64,000 nt of DNA from Sulfitobacter sp. DFL-14 (GTDB lineage: Bacteria > Pseudomonadota > Alphaproteobacteria > Rhodobacterales > Rhodobacteraceae). Of the stretch, positions 1-8,610 are shown in pieces. The notes beneath the pieces are model-generated. The model searched no databases. It was not told where the DNA came from and saw only the letters and a program-made list of their open reading frames with translations. The position numbers and the translations under genes were made by a program. Within the stretch, counting starts at the first letter, position 1; each line of letters starts with the position of its first letter. The stretch lies in assembly GCF_003335585.1 (NCBI RefSeq), contig NZ_QBFD01000046.1, forward strand, positions 149,345 to 213,344, written 5' to 3'.

Positions 1-317
1 GGTTTGGCTTGCCCAAACGGATCGTCACAGACAAGCTGCGATCCTACGGAGCGGCCAAACGTGAAGTGGCATCCGGTCTCGAACATCGTTCCCACAAGGG
101 CTTGAACAACAGGGCGGAAAACAGCCATCTACCGTTTCGAAAACGAGAGCGTTGCATGCAAGGATTTCGCTCTCAGGGCGGGTTGCAACGGTTTGTAGCC
201 TGCCACACTGCCGTCCGAAACCGTTTCTCAGTTCCCGCCAGCCGCCGTTCCGCAAACGCAACACGCTATCACCGAATTGAAGCCTTCGACGCTTGGAAGC
301 GCGCCGCGAGCATCTGA
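1..317 (+). CDS. IS6-family transposase, C-terminal part (5' end outside window)
   Basis: The reading frame is open at the window edge and ends at TGA 315-317. The visible 100-odd residues match the end of an IS6/IS26-type DDE transposase. VTDKLRSYGAAKRE carries the second catalytic Asp, and NNRAENSHLPFRKRER carries the catalytic Glu. This family moves by replicative or cointegrate transposition. The first catalytic Asp and the N-terminal helix-turn-helix lie upstream of the window, so intactness cannot be judged. Confidence 0.85.
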   Translation, partial: FGLPKRIVTDKLRSYGAAKREVASGLEHRSHKGLNNRAENSHLPFRKRERCMQGFRSQGGLQRFVACHTAVRNRFSVPASRRSANATRYHRIEAFDAWKRAASI

Positions 318-352
318 CGCTCCGAAACAGGCCATTTCGTCGGGGCCAGCGA

Positions 353-366
353 GTTAAGTTGACAAC
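353..366 (+). repeat. IS6-type terminal motif, copy A right end
   Basis: GTTAAGTTGACAAC lies 35 nt after the stop of the first transposase. It resembles GTTAACGTGACAAC at 540-553, which follows the second transposase tail. It is interpreted as the right terminal inverted repeat of the first element. Confidence 0.5.
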
Positions 367-370
367 GCCC

Positions 371-508
371 TTGCAGCGGTTCGTGTCTACTCATTCAACC
401 ATTCGGAATTGCTTTTGTGTTCCTGTAAGCCGTCGCTTAGCCCTCACAATTCGATATCACCGCCTAGAAGCATTTGACGCCTGGAATGTTGCTAGCCGAG
501 CAGCTTGA
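371..508 (+). pseudogene. IS6-family transposase tail, second copy (fragment)
   Basis: About 45 residues beginning LQRFVSTHSTIRN and ending YHRLEAFDAWN align with the last 45 residues of the transposase at 1-317 (LQRFVACHTAVRN and YHRIEAFDAWK). Everything upstream of LQRF is missing and is replaced directly by the end of the first element. This suggests that one IS6-family element inserted into another and left a nested remnant. Confidence 0.75.
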
Positions 509-539
509 AACCCGAGCAGGACACCTTCCTAGGTCGGAA

Positions 540-553
540 GTTAACGTGACAAC
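540..553 (+). repeat. IS6-type terminal motif, copy B right end
   Basis: GTTAACGTGACAAC lies 31 nt after the stop of the second transposase tail. Its exact reverse complement occurs at 30290-30303, next to an IS6 transposase N-terminus. That pair supports reading it as the terminal inverted repeat of one element type. Confidence 0.6.
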
Positions 554-565
554 GCTTGGGGCACA

Positions 566-1963
566 TTATAAACAGGCGTAACTCACCACCCAAATCGAAA
601 CGATGATTGCAGACGTCAAGAAATAGCTGCGGTTCCAGACCAGCCCAACGTGCCGTGCGGAAACATTTCCAAACGATCCGATCAATAATGTCGTTGCAGT
701 AAACGGAGAGGTCACACCCGTCAGCGCCCATCCTGCGGTAATAGCCACCACGATCGCAGCAGGTGGAACTCCCAAAGCTTGGGCGGAAGGAATGATCGGC
801 GCCAACAGGGTCACCGCTAGGATCGGGTTCATCCCGATTTGACCCGCAATGGGGATGATCCAGACACACAGCAAAAGAAAAATCGGCGTCGGCAAACTAG
901 ACAAATTAATGCCGAAGCCCTCTAAGATTGGCCCAAGCAATGCCGCACCAACCGTGCCGATATATCCAGCCATCATCAGCAAGACGACTTCGCCTTTCAC
1001 ACTTGGCAGTTCCCGGAGCACGTAAGATTTTAACCCACCACGAAAACTGTGTGATCTTGGTGTCCCTACATCGGCCCGAAGTTGAAAAAGAGCCCAAAGA
1101 AGTGCCACCATCGGTACAATCAAAATGACCAAACCCACCACTCGGATACCGGTCATCAGGTAAAGCACGCTGATGCTGCTCAAAATAGCTGCTAATAATA
1201 TTATCAGGGGGAACATCAAAGACCAGTTGCCCTCCGACTGTAATGTTGCCGGTGTGTGACCGGCTATCTTTGGCTTGAAGATTGTGTCCATCGCCCAGCC
1301 CGTCCCCGCCATCAGAAACGATGTAACCATACCGGGGATAAACACTGTACCCCAACTGGTACCCGGGATTACGGCGGTTGTGATCGCGACAGCAAACGAC
1401 AAGGGCGACCACGGCAACGTCGATGTAAACCCGCGTTGAATGGCCAGCAGCATCCGTCGCGTACGATGGCGTCGGATCTCAGGATTTTTTTCGGTCGCAG
1501 CGTTGCTTGCCGCTAGGTTGCCGAGCAGCGCAATCGCACCATAATTCAGCACAAGTGCGAACATTTGTCCGCCAAACGTGAGCGCAAGATAGCGTCGTCC
1601 CGGTGGTTGGCGGGCCAAAAATTGACCCGCATTACGAATTGCCTTTGATCCTTGGGCCACGCTTCGCAAGCTCGCAAGAGCGCAGAAGAAAGCACAGATA
1701 AACGCAGCCTTGGTCAAACCTGCAAGAGCCACAACCATCCAGTCGGAATCTTGAAGCGCGAGCGCAGTCGTTAGCATAACACCGACAAACACAAAGACTT
1801 GCCGCCCCAACCCCACCTGCGGCGCAAGCAACACAAGCAAAAGAAGCGCCAGAATGGGCAGAATACCCGCGGCTACTGCACCTCCGTTCCACTCTACGAA
1901 GATCATGCTGACAGTAACGGCAATCAATCCCAGGCCGTTCAACCCCGCCAGCATTTGCCTCAT
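566..1963 (-). CDS. Polytopic membrane transporter, substrate unknown
   Basis: The 465-residue protein is almost entirely hydrophobic, with roughly a dozen predicted membrane segments. A short charged loop lies around residue 180 (NPEIRRHRTRR) and a second around residue 310. The repeated pattern of broken helices (TLPWSPLSF in the first half, TGVTSPFTATTLL in the second) is typical of ion-transporter-superfamily porters for organic anions or Na+/H+ exchange. No specific family is recognised. It follows the CoA-transferase gene in the same direction by 94 bp and is probably co-transcribed, so import of a carboxylate or export of an acid product is plausible. The C-terminus ends close to the IS6 remnants. 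Confidence 0.6.
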   Translation of the reverse strand: MRQMLAGLNGLGLIAVTVSMIFVEWNGGAVAAGILPILALLLLVLLAPQVGLGRQVFVFVGVMLTTALALQDSDWMVVALAGLTKAAFICAFFCALASLRSVAQGSKAIRNAGQFLARQPPGRRYLALTFGGQMFALVLNYGAIALLGNLAASNAATEKNPEIRRHRTRRMLLAIQRGFTSTLPWSPLSFAVAITTAVIPGTSWGTVFIPGMVTSFLMAGTGWAMDTIFKPKIAGHTPATLQSEGNWSLMFPLIILLAAILSSISVLYLMTGIRVVGLVILIVPMVALLWALFQLRADVGTPRSHSFRGGLKSYVLRELPSVKGEVVLLMMAGYIGTVGAALLGPILEGFGINLSSLPTPIFLLLCVWIIPIAGQIGMNPILAVTLLAPIIPSAQALGVPPAAIVVAITAGWALTGVTSPFTATTLLIGSFGNVSARHVGLVWNRSYFLTSAIIVSIWVVSYACL

Positions 1964-2057
1964 ATTTTGGAGCCTATTTGGTTTTCTATGCGGCTTTTAG
2001 AGATATTGCATGATCCACAACTATGCCAATGTTCTTTTCTTGGCGCCGCGCACCTGT

Positions 2058-3611
2058 TCAGGCGCAAGCGCAAGCTGTGTGGCAGGCGCACATTTGTCCG
2101 TTTTCCCTGAATTTTGCGTACCACTGGAATGCTTCTTCCAAAACATGCGGGGTCTGCCCTCCGCGCGTGCAGGCGCGCGCGAAATAATCCGACAAGGCGG
2201 GGCGCCAATCAGGGTGCGCGCAGGAGTTGATGATTTTTGCAGCCCGTTCGCGCGGTGCCAAGCCACGCAGATCGGCCAGTCCATATTCTGTCACAAGCAC
2301 GTCAACGTCGTGTTCGGTGTGGTCCACATGGCTGACCATCGGCACGACCGAGGTGATTGCCCCCGCTTTCGCGACAGACTTGGAGACAAAGATAGACAGC
2401 CCGGCATTGCGTGCAAAATCGCCCGACCCGCCAATCCCGTTCATCATATGGCTTCCCATCACATGCGTAGAATTCACGTTACCGTAAATATCGAACTCCA
2501 AAGCTGTGTTGATTGCGATAACACCAAGCCGACGCACGATTTCGGGGTGGTTTGAGATTTCTTGCGGGCGCAGCACCAGCCGGTCGCGGTAGGCGTCAAT
2601 ACGCGCCATCACATTGGCGTGCCGTCGCGCGCTGAGGGTGATGGATGAGGCCGAAGCAAAGTCAAGCTTGCCCAAGTCCATCAGGTCGAATGCGGAATCC
2701 TGCAAAACCTCTGAATACATGGTCAACCCTTCGAACGAGGCGTCTGCGAACCCCATCAACACGGCGTTTGCAATTGTCCCGATCCCCGCCTGAATGGGCC
2801 GAAGTCCAGGCGGCAGCGTACCGCGCCGCACCTCGTCCAGCAGAAAGCCGGTCAGATGACCCGAAATCGCCCGCGTTTCAGCGTCTGGCGCATCCAGGCT
2901 GGCAAAGCTGTCATGGTGATCTGACATGACAATCGCGGCAATCTTGTCTTTGGGTACACAAATCGCATCAACGCCAATCCGGTCCTTGGGCGTCACAAGG
3001 TTAATCGGCCTGCGAACAGGGCGGTTTGCGGGCATGTAGATATCGTGCAGCCCTTCGAGGCTGGCCGGTGCAACTGTGTTGATTTCGACAATCACCTGAC
3101 GCGCCTCTGCGACAAAAGACGCAGAATTTCCGACCGAGGTTGTCGGCACAATAGCCCCCTCTTCGGTAATGGCGACGGCTTCGATCACTGCAATATCGGG
3201 GCGCGGAAACTGTCCGCTGCGTATGCGCTCGACAGTTTCTGAAAGGTGCTGATCTATGAACGAAACCGACCCCTTGTTGATGTGCACTCGCAATTTCTGG
3301 TCAGACTGGAATGGCAACCGGCGCTTGACCAGACCACAGTCGGCCATCAGGCCATCCAGATCATTGCCAAGCGAAGCGCCGGTGATCAGTGTAATCTCGA
3401 TCGGATGCATTCTGGCGCGCCGGACAAGCGCAAGCGGAACGGCCTTGGCTTCGCCCGCGCGGGTGAACCCCGACATGCCCACAACCATATCGTCGCGAAA
3501 CAGTGCAGCCGCTGCATCTGCGGACATGACTTTGGCATGAAGCGAAGTGTCGCGAATGCGCGAATAGATTGGGTGCTTTCGCGGGCTTGGCGGCGCTTTG
3601 AGCAATTGCAT
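2058..3611 (-). CDS. Acetyl-CoA hydrolase / succinyl-CoA:acetate-type CoA-transferase
   Basis: The 517-residue product belongs to the class I CoA-transferase family (Cat1 / acetyl-CoA hydrolase). Visible motifs are GMSGFTRAGEAKAV near the N-terminus, GIGTIANAV in the middle, MYSEVLQDS with the likely catalytic glutamate that forms the glutamyl-CoA thioester, and GSHMMNGIGGSGDFARNA near the C-terminus. Such enzymes move CoA between acetyl- or succinyl-CoA and a carboxylate. The ATG at 3611 was chosen because AGGTGAG precedes it; a GTG 27 bases upstream is also in frame. It is first in a two-gene operon with the membrane transporter, and two palindromic operators lie upstream. The likely role is recycling CoA or activating the pathway substrate. 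Confidence 0.88.
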   Translation of the reverse strand: MQLLKAPPSPRKHPIYSRIRDTSLHAKVMSADAAAALFRDDMVVGMSGFTRAGEAKAVPLALVRRARMHPIEITLITGASLGNDLDGLMADCGLVKRRLPFQSDQKLRVHINKGSVSFIDQHLSETVERIRSGQFPRPDIAVIEAVAITEEGAIVPTTSVGNSASFVAEARQVIVEINTVAPASLEGLHDIYMPANRPVRRPINLVTPKDRIGVDAICVPKDKIAAIVMSDHHDSFASLDAPDAETRAISGHLTGFLLDEVRRGTLPPGLRPIQAGIGTIANAVLMGFADASFEGLTMYSEVLQDSAFDLMDLGKLDFASASSITLSARRHANVMARIDAYRDRLVLRPQEISNHPEIVRRLGVIAINTALEFDIYGNVNSTHVMGSHMMNGIGGSGDFARNAGLSIFVSKSVAKAGAITSVVPMVSHVDHTEHDVDVLVTEYGLADLRGLAPRERAAKIINSCAHPDWRPALSDYFARACTRGGQTPHVLEEAFQWYAKFRENGQMCACHTACACA

Positions 3612-3678
3612 CTTCTCACCTATGGTTGTTTGGCACACGGCGTTTCGACCGTGTAACTACCCTTACGCAATAGGCCAA

Positions 3679-3690
3679 ATAATGCATTAT
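3679..3690. promoter_or_regulatory. GntR-type operator ATAATGCATTAT (perfect)
   Basis: This is a 12-bp perfect palindrome in front of the CoA-transferase gene. On the minus strand it overlaps a good -10 box, TATAAT (3686-3691), paired with TTACAA at 3710-3715 (18-bp spacer). Binding here would block RNA polymerase. Copies occur upstream of the other units in this region. Confidence 0.65.
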
Positions 3691-3715
3691 ATGCAAGATA
3701 ATTCTTTTATTGTAA
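3686..3715 (-). promoter_or_regulatory. Putative sigma70 promoter for the CoA-transferase operon
   Basis: On the minus strand, TTACAA (3715-3710) is followed after 18 bases by TATAAT (3691-3686). It lies 75 bp before the chosen start codon and is overlapped by the operator at 3679-3690. Confidence 0.5.
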
Positions 3716-3750
3716 GCGTATTTCGGCGTGAAATTGCAATTTCAGCCAAA

Positions 3751-3766
3751 TTATAATGCATTATAA
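3751..3766. promoter_or_regulatory. GntR-type operator, 16-bp perfect palindrome
   Basis: TTATAATGCATTATAA is the longest and most perfect member of the operator set. It lies 72 bp (centre to centre) upstream of the site at 3679-3690, consistent with two-site binding in the same promoter region. Confidence 0.65.
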
Positions 3767-3852
3767 AGAGTGATGAACAGACAAGACCCACGCAACAGCA
3801 GCGCGTGCCGGTCCTGCCCGTTGCGCTTGCCGATCTCTATGTTTCAATAGAA

Positions 3853-3876
3853 AAAGAGCGGCTTTCACCGCCCTTT
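3853..3876 (-). terminator. Rho-independent terminator after the TRAP transporter gene
   Basis: The minus strand reads a 9-bp stem (AAAGGGCGG / CCGCTCTTT, one G-U pair) with a 6-base loop, followed by TTTTTCTATT. It lies about 100 bases after the stop of the TRAP permease gene, as expected for the end of the long catabolic operon. The rest of 3877-3978 holds nothing recognisable. Confidence 0.75.
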
Positions 3877-3978
3877 CCTGATTTTCACACACGTCTCGGA
3901 TTAATGGTTCCAGAGCCTAGCGGTTTTTCGAAAGTGCTACCAATCCCGTCGCTATGCGACAGAACCAGCGACAGAACC

Positions 3979-5832
3979 TCATGCGATCATCCTGCGGCGC
4001 CCGAATTGCCACCCTGCCAGCAAAAGCAACAGTGCAACGATAGGTGTCCAGCTGTTTTGCCATGCGGCCAAAACAATCACCACCAGCAGCAAGACACGGT
4101 CGACACCGCGAGACCCGGTCACAGGGTAATCTGACAAAAGCGCCGGAATAGCGACAACCAGCACAAGCCCCGCCAGAACCGCGTCCAGTATTGCGAACGC
4201 GCCCCCTTCCAGCATCAGCCCCGGATAAAGCAGTATCAGGAACGGAACCAGATAGGTCATCGCCCCAAGACGCACAGCTTCGACAGCTGAGGGCATCCAG
4301 TTTGTTTGCGCAATCCCGGATGCCACAAACACCGCCACGCATACCGGAGGCGTGATAACCGAAATTGTCGCAAAGTAGAACACAAACAGATGCGCGGACA
4401 AAACCGGGATACCCACCTCGGTCAACGCGGGGGCAAGCACGGCTGCCACCAGCACATAGGCAGCCGTCGTCGGCAGCCCCATCCCCATGACAATGCACAC
4501 AACAGCAACCAAAACAGCAACAATGGCCGCTGAATCACCGCCAAGCGACACAATCGTCGATGACAGGGCAACGCCTGCTCCGGTCAGGTTTACCATCGAA
4601 ACCAGCACCTGCGCACCAGCCAGAAGCACACCAACAATCACCAGACCGCGTCCGGTATCCTCGACACCGGAAAGAATGCGTTTGCCCATTTCAGCAAATG
4701 ACAGACGCCCGATCTGTGTCAGAACGAAAACAGCCAAAAGGCCGGAAATGCCATAAAAAGCCGAGGTTGCGATCGAACGGCCCAGCATCAATCCGATGCC
4801 AAGACCGGTAAGTGCGGCCACGACCGGCCCCACATGACGCGGGGCCAGAATGCGCGACCATTTGGGCAGCTCGTCCTCAGGCACCAGCGCCAGCCCGCGC
4901 TTGACCGAAACCAGATGCACGGTCACGAAGACCGAGACATAAAACAGCACAGCGGGCAGAAACGCCGCCCGGATGATGTCAGAGTAAGGAACACCGACAA
5001 TCTCGGCCATGACAAAGGCCGCAGCCCCCATGATCGGCGGCGCGATCTGCCCCCCCGTTGACGCAACCGCTTCGACGGCGGCGGCGAACGGGCGTTGATA
5101 GCCCAGCCGGATCATCATCGGGATCGTGAAATTTCCGGTCGTCGCCACATTGGCCACAGACGACCCCGACACCATGCCGAATAATCCGCTTGCGATCGTT
5201 GCAATCTTGGCCGCACCGCCCGCCTGACGCCCGCCAAGGCGCATGGCCAGATCAATAAACGCCTGTCCCCCGCCGGTGTGCAACAAAAGTGCGCCGAACA
5301 GAACAAAGGCGGCAATCACTGTGGCGGCGACGCCGGTCAACATGCCCCATATTCCAAGGTCGCCCAGGAATACGGTTTCCGTAATATAATATGCGTCAAA
5401 CCCGCGATGCCGCATGGCACCGGGCATGTACGGGCCGAAATAGGCATAGCCCAGCCCGACCAGTACAAGGGTAGGAAAGACAATGCCAACCGTGCGCCGG
5501 GCAAGTTCAAGCACCGCCAGAACCAGACCCACGGTCAGCGCCATATCAAGTGGCGACGCCCAGGGCAGTTCGGACATGATCCGGTCTGAATTGATGACGA
5601 CATAGACACAAGCGGCGACGCCCGCAGCAACCAGCAGCAGATCCACGGCCAAACCGAACGGACGCCATTTGCTGTCTTTGCCCAAAGGATATTGCGCGAA
5701 CCCCAGACATATCACCAGCGCAAGGAACACCGCGCGCTGGACCATTGACTCATACGGCCCGAACGCGGCCGTAAAGAAGACAAAGGCTCCAATCAGCAGC
5801 GCCAGTGCCTTTGTCACCCGTGAAAGTGTCAT
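3979..5832 (-). CDS. TRAP transporter, fused small and large permease (4TM/12TM)
   Basis: This 617-residue membrane protein fuses a DctQ-like N-terminal part (about residues 1-110) to a DctM-like large subunit. GMVSGSSVANVATTGNFTIPMM and GMGLPTTAAYVL are signature segments of the TRAP-T fused permease. It partners the TAXI-type binding protein encoded 13 bp upstream and imports a substrate, usually an organic acid, using an ion gradient. It is the last gene of the operon that starts with the dehydratase at 12224. A strong terminator follows it. Annotation as a TRAP fused permease is secure; the substrate is inferred only from context. Confidence 0.93.
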   Translation of the reverse strand: MTLSRVTKALALLIGAFVFFTAAFGPYESMVQRAVFLALVICLGFAQYPLGKDSKWRPFGLAVDLLLVAAGVAACVYVVINSDRIMSELPWASPLDMALTVGLVLAVLELARRTVGIVFPTLVLVGLGYAYFGPYMPGAMRHRGFDAYYITETVFLGDLGIWGMLTGVAATVIAAFVLFGALLLHTGGGQAFIDLAMRLGGRQAGGAAKIATIASGLFGMVSGSSVANVATTGNFTIPMMIRLGYQRPFAAAVEAVASTGGQIAPPIMGAAAFVMAEIVGVPYSDIIRAAFLPAVLFYVSVFVTVHLVSVKRGLALVPEDELPKWSRILAPRHVGPVVAALTGLGIGLMLGRSIATSAFYGISGLLAVFVLTQIGRLSFAEMGKRILSGVEDTGRGLVIVGVLLAGAQVLVSMVNLTGAGVALSSTIVSLGGDSAAIVAVLVAVVCIVMGMGLPTTAAYVLVAAVLAPALTEVGIPVLSAHLFVFYFATISVITPPVCVAVFVASGIAQTNWMPSAVEAVRLGAMTYLVPFLILLYPGLMLEGGAFAILDAVLAGLVLVVAIPALLSDYPVTGSRGVDRVLLLVVIVLAAWQNSWTPIVALLLLLAGWQFGRRRMIA

Positions 5833-5845
5833 GTCAGCACAGGGG

Positions 5846-6811
5846 TCATTGCGCAGGTTTCAGTTTGGCCGGCACCTCATAGCCGTTGTCTTCGAACCAC
5901 TTCATTGCGCCCGGGTGCAACGGAACGGTGCCAAAGTCCAAAGTCGTTTGAGCAAGATCGACACCCTTCATCGCCGCCATCGCGTTGGCTTGTGCAGTTT
6001 CATCGCGCATGACCGCATCAACAATGGCATAGGCCGTTTCATCCGACATGGCGCTGGTGGAAGCAATGCCAACACCAAAGCTCCAGATCTTGTAGGCAGG
6101 AACACCATCGGCAACACCTGCGGCAATATCCACAACCGAGATATCGGGCATTTTCGCCTTTACGGTTTCGGCCTGTTCATCGGTCAGCCCAATCACACGG
6201 ATATCCGTCGCGGTTGCAAGGTCCATGGTCGAGCTGTCAAGAGACCCCAGCGATCCTGCCTTTACATAGCCTGACAAACGGTTGTCCTTGATCGAGTCGA
6301 TGATATCGGTGGTCGATCCGCGCACATAGTCGGGCGCAATGCCCAGCACGTTGAAAACCGCCTCGGTTGTGGTTTCACTTGCCGAGCCCTTGATACCCGG
6401 GTTCATCCTCATGCCACTTAGATCCGTGATGGTTTCAGCACCGGAATCTGCGCGCATAATGATATTCTGCGGAGAAACCGTATAGACCCACAAAAGCTGA
6501 AGGTCTTGCGGTTTGCCTTCGAATTCATGGGTTCCCGCAACGGCGTGCTGCACAACGTTTGTGGTAATAATCCCCAGGTCCATCTGGCCGCGTTCCATGC
6601 GCCGGATATTGTCCATTGTGGCGCCCGTTTCCACGACCGTCGCCTTCAGGTGAGCGCCACTTTCGTTGATAAGCTCACCCACCGCCACGATATACCCATA
6701 GTGGCTGGAGGAAGCAGAGGTTGATCCGAACAGCAGATCCTCTGCATGGGCTGATGTGACCGAAAGCAGTGAAATGCCACAAGCGGCAAGTCCAAAAAGT
6801 TTATGTTTCAT
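5846..6811 (-). CDS. TAXI-family TRAP solute-binding protein
   Basis: The 321-residue periplasmic protein has a clear signal peptide (MKHKLFGLAACGISLLSVTSAHAED). Its mature part contains FGSTSASSSHYGYIVAVGELINE and the ETGATMDNIRRMERGQMDLGI segment typical of TAXI receptors. The start at 6811 is preceded by GGAGGA at correct spacing; upstream in-frame starts would spoil the signal peptide. It captures the substrate and hands it to the fused TRAP permease encoded next. TAXI receptors commonly bind glutamate, 2-oxoglutarate or other dicarboxylates, which would fit the CoA-ester pathway around it. Confidence 0.93.
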   Translation of the reverse strand: MKHKLFGLAACGISLLSVTSAHAEDLLFGSTSASSSHYGYIVAVGELINESGAHLKATVVETGATMDNIRRMERGQMDLGIITTNVVQHAVAGTHEFEGKPQDLQLLWVYTVSPQNIIMRADSGAETITDLSGMRMNPGIKGSASETTTEAVFNVLGIAPDYVRGSTTDIIDSIKDNRLSGYVKAGSLGSLDSSTMDLATATDIRVIGLTDEQAETVKAKMPDISVVDIAAGVADGVPAYKIWSFGVGIASTSAMSDETAYAIVDAVMRDETAQANAMAAMKGVDLAQTTLDFGTVPLHPGAMKWFEDNGYEVPAKLKPAQ

Positions 6812-6906
6812 AGTGTCTCCTCCCCGAGACTGAAAAGTTTTTGGTCCGTCGGGCAAGAGCAGAAGCCCCGTTTCCCCTGTGACCGGCACCTTTGTTTTCA
6901 TGTCCT

Positions 6907-7716
6907 TCAGAACACCGAGGTGCCCGTTGCCTGAAGTATCTGTTGCGCCCGATCAATCAGCGGGCGGTCTACCATTTTGCCATCAACCTGAACCACAGAT
7001 CCCGCAGCCTCTTCCAGGGCCTTCAGTATCCGGTGGGCCCAGTCAATCTCGGCTGTGGAGGGCAGGAACCCGGTGTTCACCGGAGTCACCTGCGCAGGAT
7101 GAATGCACAGTTTGGCGCCAAACCCGTAAGCCCGCGCACGCTCGACATCACTTGTTATGACATCCGCATCTTTCAAATCCGTCGTCACCCCATCGACAGG
7201 CTGAAGCAGGTTTCCCAAACGCGAGGCCAGCACGATTTCGAACCGCGCAGCATCCAGAACCGCCCCGCCACCCGGAATCCGTGTATCGGCCCCGAAATCC
7301 AGATTGCCAAAGGCAAGACGGGCAACGCCCGGAACGGTTACAGAGGTGCGCAAGGTGGCCAGACCCTGTGCAGATTCAATCAATGCGATCAGCGCCCGGC
7401 CGGGCAGCGCTTCACACACGTCTGTCAGGCTGACAGGATCGGCCTTGGGAACCATGATTGCCGCATGATCAAATGCGCCAAGTGCGGCAATGTCCTCCCT
7501 GAACCACGGGCTGTCCTGGCCATTGATACGCACAATGCCCTGCCCGCCTTGGGCAAACCAGTTAACGACATTGACACGGGCTGCGTCCTTGAGCTCCGGC
7601 CCGACCGCATCTTCCAGATCAAGAATGATCGCATCTGCACCAGAAAGCCGCGCTTTTTCAAAGCGGTCGGGGCGCTGACCGGGCACAAACAGATAGCTGC
7701 GTGGTGGCGTCATCAT
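6907..7716 (-). CDS. CitE-type acyl-CoA lyase (citramalyl/malyl-CoA lyase-like)
   Basis: The 269-residue protein belongs to the HpcH/HpaI and CitE aldolase family. It begins with the family hallmark PRSYLFVPGQRPDRFEKA. LILDLEDAV is followed by the metal-ligand regions ALIESAQGL (Glu) and FGNLDFGADTR (Asp). These enzymes cleave (citra)malyl-type CoA thioesters, giving acetyl-CoA plus pyruvate or glyoxylate. It lies 6 bp downstream of the hydratase gene, matching the order CoA-transferase, hydratase, lyase seen in itaconate degradation (Ict-Ich-Ccl). Exact substrate specificity cannot be read from sequence. Confidence 0.85.
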   Translation of the reverse strand: MMTPPRSYLFVPGQRPDRFEKARLSGADAIILDLEDAVGPELKDAARVNVVNWFAQGGQGIVRINGQDSPWFREDIAALGAFDHAAIMVPKADPVSLTDVCEALPGRALIALIESAQGLATLRTSVTVPGVARLAFGNLDFGADTRIPGGGAVLDAARFEIVLASRLGNLLQPVDGVTTDLKDADVITSDVERARAYGFGAKLCIHPAQVTPVNTGFLPSTAEIDWAHRILKALEEAAGSVVQVDGKMVDRPLIDRAQQILQATGTSVF

Positions 7717-7722
7717 CGCACC

Positions 7723-8586
7723 TCAGACCTTGAAACGGGCGCTGGCGCTCATTGCCAGTTCACCGTCGGGGCCACGCGCCCATACGTCCAATGTGCCCTT
7801 TTCTGCGCCGGATTTGGCTTCCAGATGAAAGGGCCGGTCGACAAACAAGGGTGCCATGCCCCGGAAATCAAAGGTTTCCAGCGTCGCACCGGAATGGCAT
7901 TTGCCTGCAAAGCCCTGCAACAAGGTCGCAATCAACGGGCCATGCACAACAAGGTTTGGATAGCCTTCCTCTTGGGTGGCATAGGGTTTGTCATAGTGAA
8001 TGCGGTGACCGTTGGATGTCAGTGCCGAATAGCGGAACAATGTAACCGGATCGGGGGCAAAGACTTCGGACCACTCTGCGCCTTCGGGCGCAGGTGCGGG
8101 CTGTGGCTTTGGCGCGTCGGCGGCGGGCGCTTCGCGGTACACGATGTCCTGTTCTTCCTGAATACAGACCTTTCCATCGGCCAGAATCTTGTGCAGCACG
8201 GTGACAAACACCAACTGCCCCGCCCGACCCGATTTCGTGGTTACCTTGAGAATTTCGCTATGCTTTTCCGCCTGTGCGCCGATCGACAGGGGCGCGCAAT
8301 AGGTCAGCCTTCCACCCGCCCACATCCGGCGCGGCAAAGCGACATCGGGCAGGAACCCGCCGCGTTTGGGGTGACCGTCCACGCCAAGTTCGCTGCGCTT
8401 TTTGAAGGGGTTGAAAAACAGCCAATGCCAGCCTGCGGGCAACGCCTGCCCCGACACAGGCGCATCCAGATCAAGCGTCGCGGCCAGCCACGACACCGGA
8501 CCCGTCAGGATTTGCCCCTTGATCTGCTCTGTGCGCCCGATAGCGGCGCAGTAATCGTGGTCCTGAACGGCTTGTACAATTGTCAT
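7723..8586 (-). CDS. Hot-dog fold mesaconyl/itaconyl-CoA hydratase-like protein
   Basis: The 287-residue product matches the mesaconyl-C4-CoA hydratase / itaconyl-CoA hydratase group: an N-terminal FAS1-like hot-dog domain and a C-terminal MaoC-like one. The hydratase motif appears as SALTSNGHRIHYD (residues ~190-205), followed by NLVVHGPL. It would add water to an unsaturated dicarboxyl-CoA to give a citramalyl-CoA-type product for the lyase encoded next. It sits between the CoA-transferase pair (24 bp) and the lyase (6 bp). A proline/alanine-rich linker, APKPQPAPAPEG, separates the two halves. Confidence 0.82.
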   Translation of the reverse strand: MTIVQAVQDHDYCAAIGRTEQIKGQILTGPVSWLAATLDLDAPVSGQALPAGWHWLFFNPFKKRSELGVDGHPKRGGFLPDVALPRRMWAGGRLTYCAPLSIGAQAEKHSEILKVTTKSGRAGQLVFVTVLHKILADGKVCIQEEQDIVYREAPAADAPKPQPAPAPEGAEWSEVFAPDPVTLFRYSALTSNGHRIHYDKPYATQEEGYPNLVVHGPLIATLLQGFAGKCHSGATLETFDFRGMAPLFVDRPFHLEAKSGAEKGTLDVWARGPDGELAMSASARFKV

Positions 8587-8610
8587 AAGGTGCTTCTCTT
8601 TCTTGCGGCG

